Position numbers and translations under genes: made by a program
DNA from: an uncultured Pelagibacteraceae bacterium
Lineage (GTDB): Bacteria > Pseudomonadota > Alphaproteobacteria > Pelagibacterales > Pelagibacteraceae
DNA length: 47,022 nucleotides
Direction of reading: 5' to 3'
Assembly (NCBI GenBank): GCA_902569415.1
Contig: CACFUH010000007.1
Coordinates: forward strand, 1 to 47,022
Part shown: positions 16,710 to 24,961 of the stretch, piece by piece
Position numbering within the stretch: the first letter of the stretch is position 1
How the letters are laid out: each line of letters opens with the position of its first letter
The notes under the pieces: generated by a model
What the model saw: the letters and a program-made list of their open reading frames with translations, nothing else
The model's database searches: none
What the model was told of the DNA's origin: nothing

Positions 16710-17742
16710 AAAAATCCTTAGACTAATAAAGTCAAAAGGGTTTAATAATATTGAATTAGACCCAGTATTAGAAACAAAATATATTTTGCAAAGATCGGGA
16801 GAGAATTTTAAAAGATTATTGTTTTCATTTTACGATCTAAATGGAAAAGAGTTGTGTCTTAGGCCAGACCTAACAATTTCCTCTGTCTTAAGATTTGTTC
16901 AAAATAAATCAAATAAAAAACAAAAAGTTTTTTATAGTGGTGAAGCTTTTAGAAAAACTTACAGGAAACAAGATTCTATAATTAAAAACCAAATTGGCTA
17001 TGAGATATTAGGCTCAAAAGATAAACAAAAGGAAGACCAAGAAATTATAGATACTTCAATAAAAATTTTTAAAAGCAGTGGTTTTAAAAAAGCGGTTTTA
17101 AAAATTGGAAATGTTGAATTATTTAGTCTCTTAATTAACAAACTTGATATTCCAAGAAGATGGAAAAATAGATTAAAAAGATATTATTGGAATGAAAGTT
17201 ATTTCAATGAACTTTTAAAAAGATTAGAAACAAATTTAGACATAGATCCTGTTTTTGTTGAAATTGATAAATCAAGATATTTAAAAATGAGAAAACTTGA
17301 AAATTTCAAAGAAGTTGCAGGAAGAAGTTATAAAGAAATATTAGATCGATTTGATATGAAAATAAAAGACCCAAGAAGATCTTCATCAGGTAAAATAAAT
17401 ACAAAAATTATTAAAGAATACTTAAAAATAAAGTGCGAATTAAAAAATGCGCCAAAAGTATTGAATAAATTTTTTCAAAAATATGGACTTAATATATTTG
17501 TTGGTAAAGAGTTCTTTCCACAAAACAAAATAAATAATAAGAATTTAAGAGTAGAATTTTCTGCATCGAGTGGAAGAGAAGTAGAATTTTATAGTTCAAT
17601 GATTTTTTCAATAGAAGTTAAAAAAGGAAAGAAATTTAAAAATTTTATTTCAGGCGGAAGGTATGATGAATTAACAAGCAACTTAGGTTTCAGAAAAGTT
17701 TCAGCAGCCGGAGCCGCAGTTAATATGAGCGTTTATGAATAA
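16687..17742 (+). CDS. hisZ: ATP phosphoribosyltransferase regulatory subunit
   Basis: A catalytically silent HisRS paralogue that pairs with short-form HisG to make active, histidine-sensitive ATP phosphoribosyltransferase. The 351-aa protein has HisRS-like catalytic-core motifs (GKELCLRPDLTI; YSGEAFRKTYRKQDS; FISGGRYDELTSNLG) but no C-terminal anticodon-binding domain. It lies between hisS (23-bp overlap) and hisG (8-bp overlap), so the synthetase, its regulatory paralogue and the paralogue's partner are made from one message. Confidence 0.92.
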   Translation: MKSKNLSEKILRLIKSKGFNNIELDPVLETKYILQRSGENFKRLLFSFYDLNGKELCLRPDLTISSVLRFVQNKSNKKQKVFYSGEAFRKTYRKQDSIIKNQIGYEILGSKDKQKEDQEIIDTSIKIFKSSGFKKAVLKIGNVELFSLLINKLDIPRRWKNRLKRYYWNESYFNELLKRLETNLDIDPVFVEIDKSRYLKMRKLENFKEVAGRSYKEILDRFDMKIKDPRRSSSGKINTKIIKEYLKIKCELKNAPKVLNKFFQKYGLNIFVGKEFFPQNKINNKNLRVEFSASSGREVEFYSSMIFSIEVKKGKKFKNFISGGRYDELTSNLGFRKVSAAGAAVNMSVYE

Positions 17743-18424
17743 GAATACTATAAATATAGGTATACCATCCAAGGGCAGATTGAAGAATGATACTTTAAAT
17801 ATTTTTAAGACAAAAAAGTTAAGAATTTACTCCGAAAGGGGAGAAAGAGATTTATTCGGCTATATAAAAAAATCTAATATAAAAATCATATATCTTCACG
17901 CAAGAGAATGTATTGAACAATTATCTTTAGGAAATATTGATGTTGGTTTTTCTGGCATAGATCTATTAAAAGAAAGTGAAATAAATATTCAAAATAAAAT
18001 TAAAGTTATAAAAAAGTATGAATTTGGTAAAGCAAACCTTGTTCTTGCTATACCAGATTTGTGGTTAGATGTTCAAACTTTATTAGATTTAGATGAGGTA
18101 GCGGATGAATTTAAAAAAAAGAAAAAAAAACTTTTAAGAGTTGCAACAAAATATCCTAATTTAACAAGGGAATTTTTGTACTCAAAAGGTGTAACTCAAT
18201 TTCAACTTGTTAAAAGTTTAGGAAGCACAGAAGTAGCACCATTTACGGGTACTGCAGAAATTATATCAGATATAACAAGCACAGGAGCAACATTAAAAGC
18301 AAATAATTTAAGAGTTTTAAAAGATGGTGAAATTTTAAAATCACAAGCTTCTATGATGGTTTCCAAATTAAGTGTCAATAAAAAAGGAATCAGAAAACTT
18401 TTAAAATTACTTTCGAAAAATTAA
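17735..18424 (+). CDS. hisG: ATP phosphoribosyltransferase, short form
   Basis: First step of histidine synthesis: ATP plus PRPP to phosphoribosyl-ATP. At 229 aa it is the short form, lacking the C-terminal regulatory domain of long HisG, and so needs HisZ, which is encoded just upstream. Visible segments are GIPSKGRL near the N-terminus, VGFSGIDLLKE, RVATKYPNLTREF, and the PRPP-binding loop around ISDITSTGATLKANNL. It overlaps hisZ by 8 bp; the next gene starts 2 bp after its stop. Confidence 0.95.
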   Translation: MNKNTINIGIPSKGRLKNDTLNIFKTKKLRIYSERGERDLFGYIKKSNIKIIYLHARECIEQLSLGNIDVGFSGIDLLKESEINIQNKIKVIKKYEFGKANLVLAIPDLWLDVQTLLDLDEVADEFKKKKKKLLRVATKYPNLTREFLYSKGVTQFQLVKSLGSTEVAPFTGTAEIISDITSTGATLKANNLRVLKDGEILKSQASMMVSKLSVNKKGIRKLLKLLSKN

Positions 18425-18426
18425 AA

Positions 18427-19113
18427 ATGATCTGGAATAATAAATTTAGCTATCCAAAATCATCAAGATCTATGGAAGATGGGCTAAGAAAATATTTATT
18501 TAATAATGCTAAACTACCGAGCGTTACTTCAATTTTGCAAGCAACCAAATCAGAAGAGGACAAAGCAGCAATAAAAAACTGGGTTGAACGTGTTGGCTCT
18601 GCTGAAGCTAATAGAATTAAAAATGAAGCATCTAACAGAGGTACATCAATGCATTCTTATATAGAAGACTTTTTAAGAGGACGAATTAACGAAAGTTTTT
18701 TTGAAAGTAATGAAAAGTATAAAAATATGGCAAAAGAAATAATAGACAAAGGTATAAAAGGAAAATTAGAAGAAATATATGGAATAGAAACTACACTTCA
18801 TTATCCAGAAAAATATGCAGGTACAGCAGACCTCGTTGGTGTTTATCAAGGAAAAGAAGTAATTATAGATTTTAAACAAGCAAATAAACCAAAAAAAGTT
18901 GACTATATTCAAGATTATTTTTTACAACTAGGTGCATATACTTTGGCACATAATGTAGTTTATAAAACAAATATTACTTCAGGTGTAATTTTATTATGTA
19001 CAGTAGACAATTTATTTCAAGATTTTAAAATTGAGGGAAAAGAATTAATTATGTATCAAAACTTATTTCTTGGAAGGGTAAAAAAATTTAATGAACTAAA
19101 AAATTTACCTTGA
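18427..19113 (+). CDS. PD-(D/E)XK exonuclease resembling mitochondrial MGME1
   Basis: A 228-aa RecB-like nuclease. In order: LPSVTSILQAT (about 30-40), a helical stretch, RGTSMHSYIEDFL (72-84), then the nuclease core GTADLVG and EVIIDFKQANKPK (Asp, Asp-x-Lys) and a QLGAYTLA segment matching the QxxxY motif. This order and spacing follow MGME1, the single-strand exonuclease that trims DNA flaps in mitochondria. Similar proteins may also occur in phages. It is co-directional with hisG (2-bp gap) and followed by rmuC and sbcB, two other DNA-end processing genes. Substrate polarity cannot be read from sequence. Confidence 0.82.
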   Translation: MIWNNKFSYPKSSRSMEDGLRKYLFNNAKLPSVTSILQATKSEEDKAAIKNWVERVGSAEANRIKNEASNRGTSMHSYIEDFLRGRINESFFESNEKYKNMAKEIIDKGIKGKLEEIYGIETTLHYPEKYAGTADLVGVYQGKEVIIDFKQANKPKKVDYIQDYFLQLGAYTLAHNVVYKTNITSGVILLCTVDNLFQDFKIEGKELIMYQNLFLGRVKKFNELKNLP

Positions 19114-19151
19114 CATTATAATACTAATGTTTAAATTGATTATACTAAATT

Positions 19152-19227
19152 AAAGTTACTTGTTTAGACACGGCGATTTAGTTTCTTTTAAGAAATTATT
19201 CCCAAATCATGCTAAACACTTAACTTT
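19152..19227 (+). promoter_or_regulatory. Nested inverted-repeat leader upstream of rmuC
   Basis: Arms AAAGTTACTTGTTTAG (19152-19167) and CTAAACACTTAACTTT (19212-19227) pair in 14 of 16 positions, with a central 2x2 mismatch. Inside the loop GATTT (19175-19179) pairs with AAATC (19204-19208), enclosing a third hairpin TTTCT/AGAAA (19182-19195). The rmuC ribosome site AAGGAG lies 7-8 nt after the outer arm. It could be a leader control element, a terminator for the hisS operon (it is followed by TTTTTA), or both. Confidence 0.55.
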
Positions 19228-19245
19228 TTAAAAAAGGAGTTATTG

Positions 19246-20175
19246 ATGTTGGAATATATAATTATTGGGTTTCTAGGAGTTCTTTTAGTTTTAATTTTTT
19301 TAATTTATCAAAAAATTAATAGTGGCGACAGTCTTGGGGTAGAAAGAGCAGTAAATACAGGACTTGGAGAAATAAGAACAAAACTTACAACAATCGCAGA
19401 AACAAAAGAAAAAATCGAAGGTTTACAAGGTGACATGGTCGATTTTAAAAATCTTTTCAATAACAAAACTGAAAGAGGTAAATTTGGAGAGGAATATCTT
19501 GAAGATATCGTAAAAGATTCAATTAATAAAAAACACTATAAATTTCAACATACATTAAGCAATGGTAAAAGACCCGACTGTTTTTTAACTTTTGGTTCTG
19601 CAGAAGAATCAATATGTATTGATTCAAAGTTTAGCTGGGAAAATTATAAAAAAATGCATGAAGAAAAAGATGAACAAATTAAAAAAAGCTTAGCAAAATC
19701 ATTTAGAGAAGATATTGAAAAACACATAAAAGATATTTCAGAAAGATATATAATTACAGGAGAGACTGCTCCTTTGGCTTTAATGTTTGTTGCATCAGAA
19801 GGGGTTTTTAGAGATATTGCAAAACATCCTGAAAATTTTATAAAAAAAGCCAGAGAAAAAAATGTAGTTATTGTATCTCCCGATACAATTTTTGGTTTTT
19901 TAAGAACTTATAGATTACTAATACAAAATAGAGAAATGTACATGTTATCGGGTATTATTCAAAAACAAGTTGCAGCATTGGATGAAGATGTAGCAAGGTT
20001 ATCAAAAAGGATTACTGATGCTGATATTAAACATAGTCAAATTTCAGAACTTTTTAGACAAGCAAGAACATCTGTAGAGAAAATTCAAAAGCACACATCA
20101 AAAATTGCTGAATTAGATTTAGAAGAAAAAAAAACCAAAGAAATCGAAACAGAAGATTCAAACAAATTTCATTAA
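19246..20175 (+). CDS. rmuC: DNA recombination protein RmuC-like
   Basis: RmuC proteins have an endonuclease-like fold and limit rearrangements at inverted repeats. The 310-aa protein has an N-terminal membrane anchor (about 3-22), a coiled-coil-like stretch, then the RmuC core: RGKFGEEYLEDIV (about 76-88), RPDCFLTF, CIDSKFSWENY (with the Asp-x-Lys of the nuclease-like fold), ALMFVASEGVF and VVIVSPDTIFGFLRTY. The start is ATG 19246; a ribosome site AAGGAG ends at 19239. It is shorter than E. coli RmuC because the coiled-coil is reduced. Confidence 0.93.
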   Translation: MLEYIIIGFLGVLLVLIFLIYQKINSGDSLGVERAVNTGLGEIRTKLTTIAETKEKIEGLQGDMVDFKNLFNNKTERGKFGEEYLEDIVKDSINKKHYKFQHTLSNGKRPDCFLTFGSAEESICIDSKFSWENYKKMHEEKDEQIKKSLAKSFREDIEKHIKDISERYIITGETAPLALMFVASEGVFRDIAKHPENFIKKAREKNVVIVSPDTIFGFLRTYRLLIQNREMYMLSGIIQKQVAALDEDVARLSKRITDADIKHSQISELFRQARTSVEKIQKHTSKIAELDLEEKKTKEIETEDSNKFH

Positions 20176-20186
20176 ACTAGGAGATT

Positions 20187-21617
20187 ATGAATTTAGCTAT
20201 TTGGGATATAGAAAGCTCATCAGCATCAACAGATTTTGGAAGCATCATTGAAATTGGTGGAATCTTAGTTGATGAAAACTTTAAAGAAAAAGATAGATTT
20301 AATTTTAGATGTAGATTACCAGAGGGTGAAATCCCACAAGCAATGGCCTTAATTGTTAATAAAACAAGCATTAAAAAATTAACTCAAGGAAATTTAAGTC
20401 ATTACCAAATGCTTAGCGAAGTTGAAAAAACTTTCAAGAAATGGAGCCCAGCAATCTTCATGGGATGGTCGAACATAGGATTTGATGATGAAATGATTAG
20501 GAAGGAATTTTTTAAAGGTATTAGATATCCTTATATTACCAATTCATCTCCAAATAAAAGACATGATGGTATTAATATAGCCAGGGCTGCTTACGCTGTA
20601 GATTCTTCTGTTTTAGAAACAGAGATAAACGAAAAAAATAATCCAGTATTTAAACTTGAATCTCTTTCACGAATGCAAGGTTTGGACTCAAGCGATGCTC
20701 ATAGCGCCCTAACAGACGCAACTTTGACTGCAAAAATTTTAAGTATAATTAAAAAGAGACAACCAAGTACTTGGGATATGTTTTTAAGAACTGCAAATAA
20801 ATTAGATACAGAAACAATATTTAAAAAAGAAGAAATATTTAGCTTAAATGAATATTTTTATGGAAAATCAAGATTATATCTATGTGCTCCTCTGCACCCA
20901 AAACATTGTATTCATCCTGTTTATAACTGGGGACAATGTGTGGACATTAGGGTTGATATTGAGCCTATATTAAATATGTCGATCAATGAGTTAAAAGTCG
21001 AAATGAAAAAAACTCCTAAATTTTTAAGAACTATTAGATCAAATAAAGCCCCAATTATACTAGATGCGGAATACGCTATTAAGGTAGAACCATATAATGC
21101 AATGGATCCAAGTTTGATTAAAAAAAGAGCAAAATTAGTTAGAGAAAATGAAAAATTTTCTCAAAATATTTTAACAGCACTTAGAGAAATAGCAGAAGAA
21201 AAAGAGCAATCAAAATCGCAGGAAGATATATATGCAGAAGAAAGTATTTATAATAAATTTACCTCAAATAAAGATACAGCACTTTTTCCTGCATGGCACG
21301 CTGCATCTTGGCAATATAAATTAAAATTATTAGATAAATTTGATGATGAAAGACTTGTAGGTTTTGGTAAAAAAATAATTTATCAAGAAGCACCGGAAGT
21401 ATTGCCGGCCGATATGTTGAAATCTATTAAAAGATCTATTTCTAAAAGAATTTTAAGTGAAAAATTTGAAAAATGGTGGACAGTTTCAGCATGTTACAAC
21501 GAAATTGATACACTTAGAGACAAATATTCAAATGAAAATGATCAGGAAAAATTAAAATTTTTGGATGAACTTAATTCACATGTAATGTCAATACAAAAAA
21601 AATATGAAAATTCTTAG
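20187..21617 (+). CDS. sbcB: Exodeoxyribonuclease I
   Basis: A 3'-5' single-strand DNA exonuclease used in recombination and mismatch repair. The 476-aa length equals that of E. coli ExoI. DEDDh residues are visible: Asp and Glu in LAIWDIESS, the Asp in SNIGFDDEMIRKEFF, and SDAHSALTDA with the last His and Asp. The middle and C-terminal SH3-like and helical extensions are present. Start ATG 20187 has AGGAG just upstream. It follows rmuC by 11 bp. Confidence 0.95.
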   Translation: MNLAIWDIESSSASTDFGSIIEIGGILVDENFKEKDRFNFRCRLPEGEIPQAMALIVNKTSIKKLTQGNLSHYQMLSEVEKTFKKWSPAIFMGWSNIGFDDEMIRKEFFKGIRYPYITNSSPNKRHDGINIARAAYAVDSSVLETEINEKNNPVFKLESLSRMQGLDSSDAHSALTDATLTAKILSIIKKRQPSTWDMFLRTANKLDTETIFKKEEIFSLNEYFYGKSRLYLCAPLHPKHCIHPVYNWGQCVDIRVDIEPILNMSINELKVEMKKTPKFLRTIRSNKAPIILDAEYAIKVEPYNAMDPSLIKKRAKLVRENEKFSQNILTALREIAEEKEQSKSQEDIYAEESIYNKFTSNKDTALFPAWHAASWQYKLKLLDKFDDERLVGFGKKIIYQEAPEVLPADMLKSIKRSISKRILSEKFEKWWTVSACYNEIDTLRDKYSNENDQEKLKFLDELNSHVMSIQKKYENS

Positions 21618-21683
21618 TGTGGATAATTTAATTTTTTTTTTTTTAAGAGTTGAAATAGTAAAATAAAATTATATATAGGTCTC

Positions 21684-22004
21684 ATGGCAACAGTTAATGT
21701 AACAGACGAAAATTTTGAGATGGAAGTCATTAAAGCTGGCAAACCAGTTGTAGTTGACTTTTGGGCTGAATGGTGTGGGCCCTGCAAACAGATTGCACCA
21801 ACGTTAGAAGAAATTTCTAATGAAATGGTAAATGATGTTGTGATTGCAAAACACAATATTGATAATGAACCAAACACTCCAACAAAGTATGGAATCAGAG
21901 GAATTCCAACCATGCTGCTTTTTTCAGGTGGTGAATTAAAGGCTACTAAAGTTGGAGCTACTACAAAATCAAATATTGTTTCTTGGATAAAAGAAAATAT
22001 TTAA
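21684..22004 (+). CDS. trxA: Thioredoxin
   Basis: A 106-aa cytosolic disulfide reductant with the active site WCGPC (Trp30, Cys31, Cys34) and the cis-proline segment GIRGIPTMLLF. It has its own start after a 66-bp gap containing a T14 run (21629-21642). Its stop overlaps the convergent folC stop by 4 bp. The accD-folC-trxA neighbourhood is common in alphaproteobacteria, although here trxA is on the opposite strand. Confidence 0.97.
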   Translation: MATVNVTDENFEMEVIKAGKPVVVDFWAEWCGPCKQIAPTLEEISNEMVNDVVIAKHNIDNEPNTPTKYGIRGIPTMLLFSGGELKATKVGATTKSNIVSWIKENI

Positions 22005-23272
22005 TTTAAATTTAAAACTTCTCCAGCAAGATATAAGGATCCGGTGATAATAATTATATCATTATCCTTTAAATCTATTGATTTAATAGCTTCCTTAATT
22101 GATTTTTTATAATTGATATTATTGAAATTTTTTAATTTTTTCATTAAGTCTTCACCATTAATAGCATTAGATTGGTTTGGAATATCTACAGTTGTTAAAG
22201 AAGATATTTGATCTTTAAAATAACTAATATATTCAACATGATCTTTATTATTCATCATTCCTAAAATTATATGTTTATTACATTCTAATGAATTTAAATG
22301 TTTACTTAAAACATTAGCACCAAGAGGGTTATGGGATCCGTCAATATAAATTTTATTATATTTTACTAAATCTTTTAATTTTCCATTTTTTATCTCTGAA
22401 AATCTTGCAATGCTTTTAATTTTTTTTATTCCATTTATAATATTTTGATTTGAAACATTTATTTCTTCTATATTTCTGATAGTTGCTATAGCTGTTGATA
22501 TATTTGATAATTGAAATTCTCCCTCTAAATTTGGTAGCGGAAGCTTAATACCTCCGTATTTATCCTCATAATAAAAAAATCCATTTTCATTTAATGAGTA
22601 GTTAAAATCATTACCAAAAGTTATTTTTTCAGAAGAATTTTTCTCAATTGAGTTTGATATTTTGTTTAAAGTTTTATTTGAGCTTTGTTTTGAGACAATA
22701 ATTTTTGAAGTTAATAAAGATGAAGTTTTTTCAAATATTATTTGGTCTATTGTTTGTTTATTTTTTGGTAACCAGTCAAGGTGATCTAAGCCAATAGCAG
22801 TTATAACACTTGCTAAATTTGATTTAATTATAGAACATGCATCTGCTCTGTGAAATAAACCACTTTCTATTATATTAATATTATTTTTGAAATTTTTAGC
22901 ATTATAAAAATAAGCAGCTGTTAATATTTCAAAATAAGTAATAGGTTCGCCTGCATTGATATCCTCTACTTCAGTTAATAATTTTATAAGATTTTCATCA
23001 GAAATTTCCTCATCATTATATATAAATCTTTCATTAATTTTTTGAATGTGAGGACTTGTATAAATATTACAATTTATATTAGCATCTTTTAGTATTGCTC
23101 TAATTGCCTGAATTGTAGAATATTTTCCATTTGTTCCAACTACAGATATATATTTTAAATTATCCTGCGGATTTCCAAGTTTTTTGCAGAGCTTCTCAAT
23201 TCGATCTAAACTTAAATCTATTTCTTTAGGATGCAGCTTTTGTAGACTGCTCAATAATTGTTGAAGTTTCAT
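22001..23272 (-). CDS. folC: Folylpolyglutamate/dihydrofolate synthase
   Basis: Adds glutamate to folates and, in the bifunctional form, makes dihydrofolate from dihydropteroate. The 423-aa Mur-ligase-fold protein starts QKLHPKEIDLSLDRIEKL (residues 11-28), a stretch typical of alphaproteobacterial FolC. Its P-loop reads VGTNGKYST rather than the usual GTNGKGS/T, with a Tyr in place of Gly. DGSHNPLGA, the C-terminal domain signature, is present. The start lies 47 bp inside the accD 3' end, a large overlap, but the conserved N-terminus supports it. Confidence 0.93.
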   Translation of the reverse strand: MKLQQLLSSLQKLHPKEIDLSLDRIEKLCKKLGNPQDNLKYISVVGTNGKYSTIQAIRAILKDANINCNIYTSPHIQKINERFIYNDEEISDENLIKLLTEVEDINAGEPITYFEILTAAYFYNAKNFKNNINIIESGLFHRADACSIIKSNLASVITAIGLDHLDWLPKNKQTIDQIIFEKTSSLLTSKIIVSKQSSNKTLNKISNSIEKNSSEKITFGNDFNYSLNENGFFYYEDKYGGIKLPLPNLEGEFQLSNISTAIATIRNIEEINVSNQNIINGIKKIKSIARFSEIKNGKLKDLVKYNKIYIDGSHNPLGANVLSKHLNSLECNKHIILGMMNNKDHVEYISYFKDQISSLTTVDIPNQSNAINGEDLMKKLKNFNNINYKKSIKEAIKSIDLKDNDIIIITGSLYLAGEVLNLN

Positions 23273-24161
23273 TTGATAATCCTGAATTTACCTCAGAATT
23301 TTTCTTTAGCAATATTTCTAGTAATTTTCCAACTTCATTTGTTAAATCTTTTCTATTTATAACTTTGTCAACAAACCCATGTTTCTCAACAAATTCTGCT
23401 GTTTGAAAATCAGGGCTTAGTTCTTCCTTAACTGTTGCTTGAATTACTCTTTTGCCAGCAAAAGCTATTAAACAACCACTTTCAGCAAAGTGAATATCTC
23501 CTAACATTGCAAATGAAGCAGTTATACCTCCCGCTGTTGGATCTGTAAAACATACAATATAAGGAAGGTTATTTTTTTTCAGCTCATTTATTGCAAGCGT
23601 GGTTCTTGTCATGTTTGCTAAAGCTATTGGGCTTTCAAACATTCTTTGTCCCCCACCGCATGGAAAAAAAACATATGGAGTTTTATTGTCTATTGAATGT
23701 TGTACGCCGTAGATAATAGCCTCTCCTTCTGCTGCTCCAACTGATCCTCCTATAAAATCAAAATTAATTGCACCTGCTGTAATTTGAATACCATTAATTT
23801 GACCTTTTGCTATAGTCACTGCACAATCTTGTCCAGTTTTTTTCTTAGCTTGTATTAATCTTTCTTTATAAGACTTTGTATCTTTCCAATTCAAAGGATC
23901 TTCAGCTGGAACTGGTGTCTCAAGAATTTCATATCTATTTTTTCCAAAAAAAATATCAAATCTTTGTTTGCAACTTATTCTATGATGTTTTCCACATTCA
24001 TTACATACCCATAAATTTTCTTCTAAGTCTTTTTTTAAAATTGGACCTTTACAACAACTTGTCCAGTCTGAATTAGCAATTTCTTCTTTAGTTGGAAATT
24101 TTTTTTGTAAATTTCTTTTTATTTTCTCACCAAAAGTTTTTATTTTTGTTATCCAATTCAT
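23226..24161 (-). CDS. accD: Acetyl-CoA carboxylase carboxyltransferase beta subunit
   Basis: With AccA, transfers CO2 from carboxybiotin to acetyl-CoA to form malonyl-CoA. The 311-aa protein shows the crotonase-like core (GGGQRMFES, PTAGGITASFAMLGDI, FAGKRVIQ). The N-terminal zinc ribbon is altered: the first pair is an adjacent CC (WTSCCKGP) where the E. coli type has CxxC, while the second pair is VCNECGKHHRI. The start overlaps trpA by 4 bp (ATGA-type). The partner gene accA begins at 46284. Confidence 0.95.
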   Translation of the reverse strand: MNWITKIKTFGEKIKRNLQKKFPTKEEIANSDWTSCCKGPILKKDLEENLWVCNECGKHHRISCKQRFDIFFGKNRYEILETPVPAEDPLNWKDTKSYKERLIQAKKKTGQDCAVTIAKGQINGIQITAGAINFDFIGGSVGAAEGEAIIYGVQHSIDNKTPYVFFPCGGGQRMFESPIALANMTRTTLAINELKKNNLPYIVCFTDPTAGGITASFAMLGDIHFAESGCLIAFAGKRVIQATVKEELSPDFQTAEFVEKHGFVDKVINRKDLTNEVGKLLEILLKKNSEVNSGLSNETSTIIEQSTKAAS

Positions 24162-24961
24162 AAAATTTTATTTTTAAGTCTCGCCACTACTTTACTTACA
24201 TTTGTGACAGGATTTTGTCTATTATTTAAACTTCTGGTAATTTCCTTACAAATTTCACTTCCAATAACAACCCCATCTGAATTTTTGAAAGATTTAACTG
24301 TTTTGTTTGTAATTCCAAATCCTATTACACAATTTTTAATTTTATCTATTTTTTTAATTTTACTATAATTTTCTAAAATTTTTTTAGGAGATACTTTTAA
24401 TTTTCCACCTGTCGTCGAAAGCATGCTTATATAATAAATCATATCATGTGAATCTTTTATAATTTTTTTCATTCTGACTTTAGATGTTGTTGGTGATAAA
24501 AGTTGAACAAAGTTTATTGATTTTTTTTTACATTTTTTAGAGAATTGTTTATTTTCAGGCCAAGGAAGATCTACAACAATTAAACCATCTACATTAGATA
24601 ATTTACAGTTTTTTAAAAAATTATTTTCACCGTTCTGATAAATTAAATTATAATAACCCATTAGTATTAAAGGTTTTTTAGGATTATTTTTTTTAAATTT
24701 TTTAGCAATTTGAAAAGTATCTTTTAATGTAGTTCCATTTTTCAATGATCTATAAGTACTGTTTTGGATTTGACCTCCATCAGCAATCGGACAATTGTGT
24801 AAAAAAGATAGCTCAATAATATCAGCATATTTTGCAACTGAATTTAAAATTTTTAATGAATTTTTTTTAGTATTATCACCAGCAACAGTAAAAGTTATTA
24901 GAGCTGGTCTTTTTTCCTTTTTACAATTTTTAAAAGCTAAACTAATTGGAGATATAGTCAT
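24158..24961 (-). CDS. trpA: Tryptophan synthase alpha subunit
   Basis: Cleaves indole-3-glycerol phosphate to indole for TrpB. The 267-aa TIM-barrel keeps both catalytic acids (Glu50 in IIELSF, Asp61 in PIADGG) at the usual 11-residue spacing. The connecting loop reads SFLHNCPIADGGQIQ instead of the usual GxPxSDPxADGPxIQ. Phosphate-site segments GFGITN and VVIGSEI are present. The start ATG shares its first base with the trpB stop (TGATG). Confidence 0.92.
   Translation of the reverse strand: MTISPISLAFKNCKKEKRPALITFTVAGDNTKKNSLKILNSVAKYADIIELSFLHNCPIADGGQIQNSTYRSLKNGTTLKDTFQIAKKFKKNNPKKPLILMGYYNLIYQNGENNFLKNCKLSNVDGLIVVDLPWPENKQFSKKCKKKSINFVQLLSPTTSKVRMKKIIKDSHDMIYYISMLSTTGGKLKVSPKKILENYSKIKKIDKIKNCVIGFGITNKTVKSFKNSDGVVIGSEICKEITRSLNNRQNPVTNVSKVVARLKNKIL

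Noticed and set aside
23226..23272. 47-bp folC/accD overlap as a sign of a wrong folC start
   Set aside because: The overlapping folC residues include the HPKEIDLSLDR stretch expected at the FolC N-terminus, so the overlap seems genuine.
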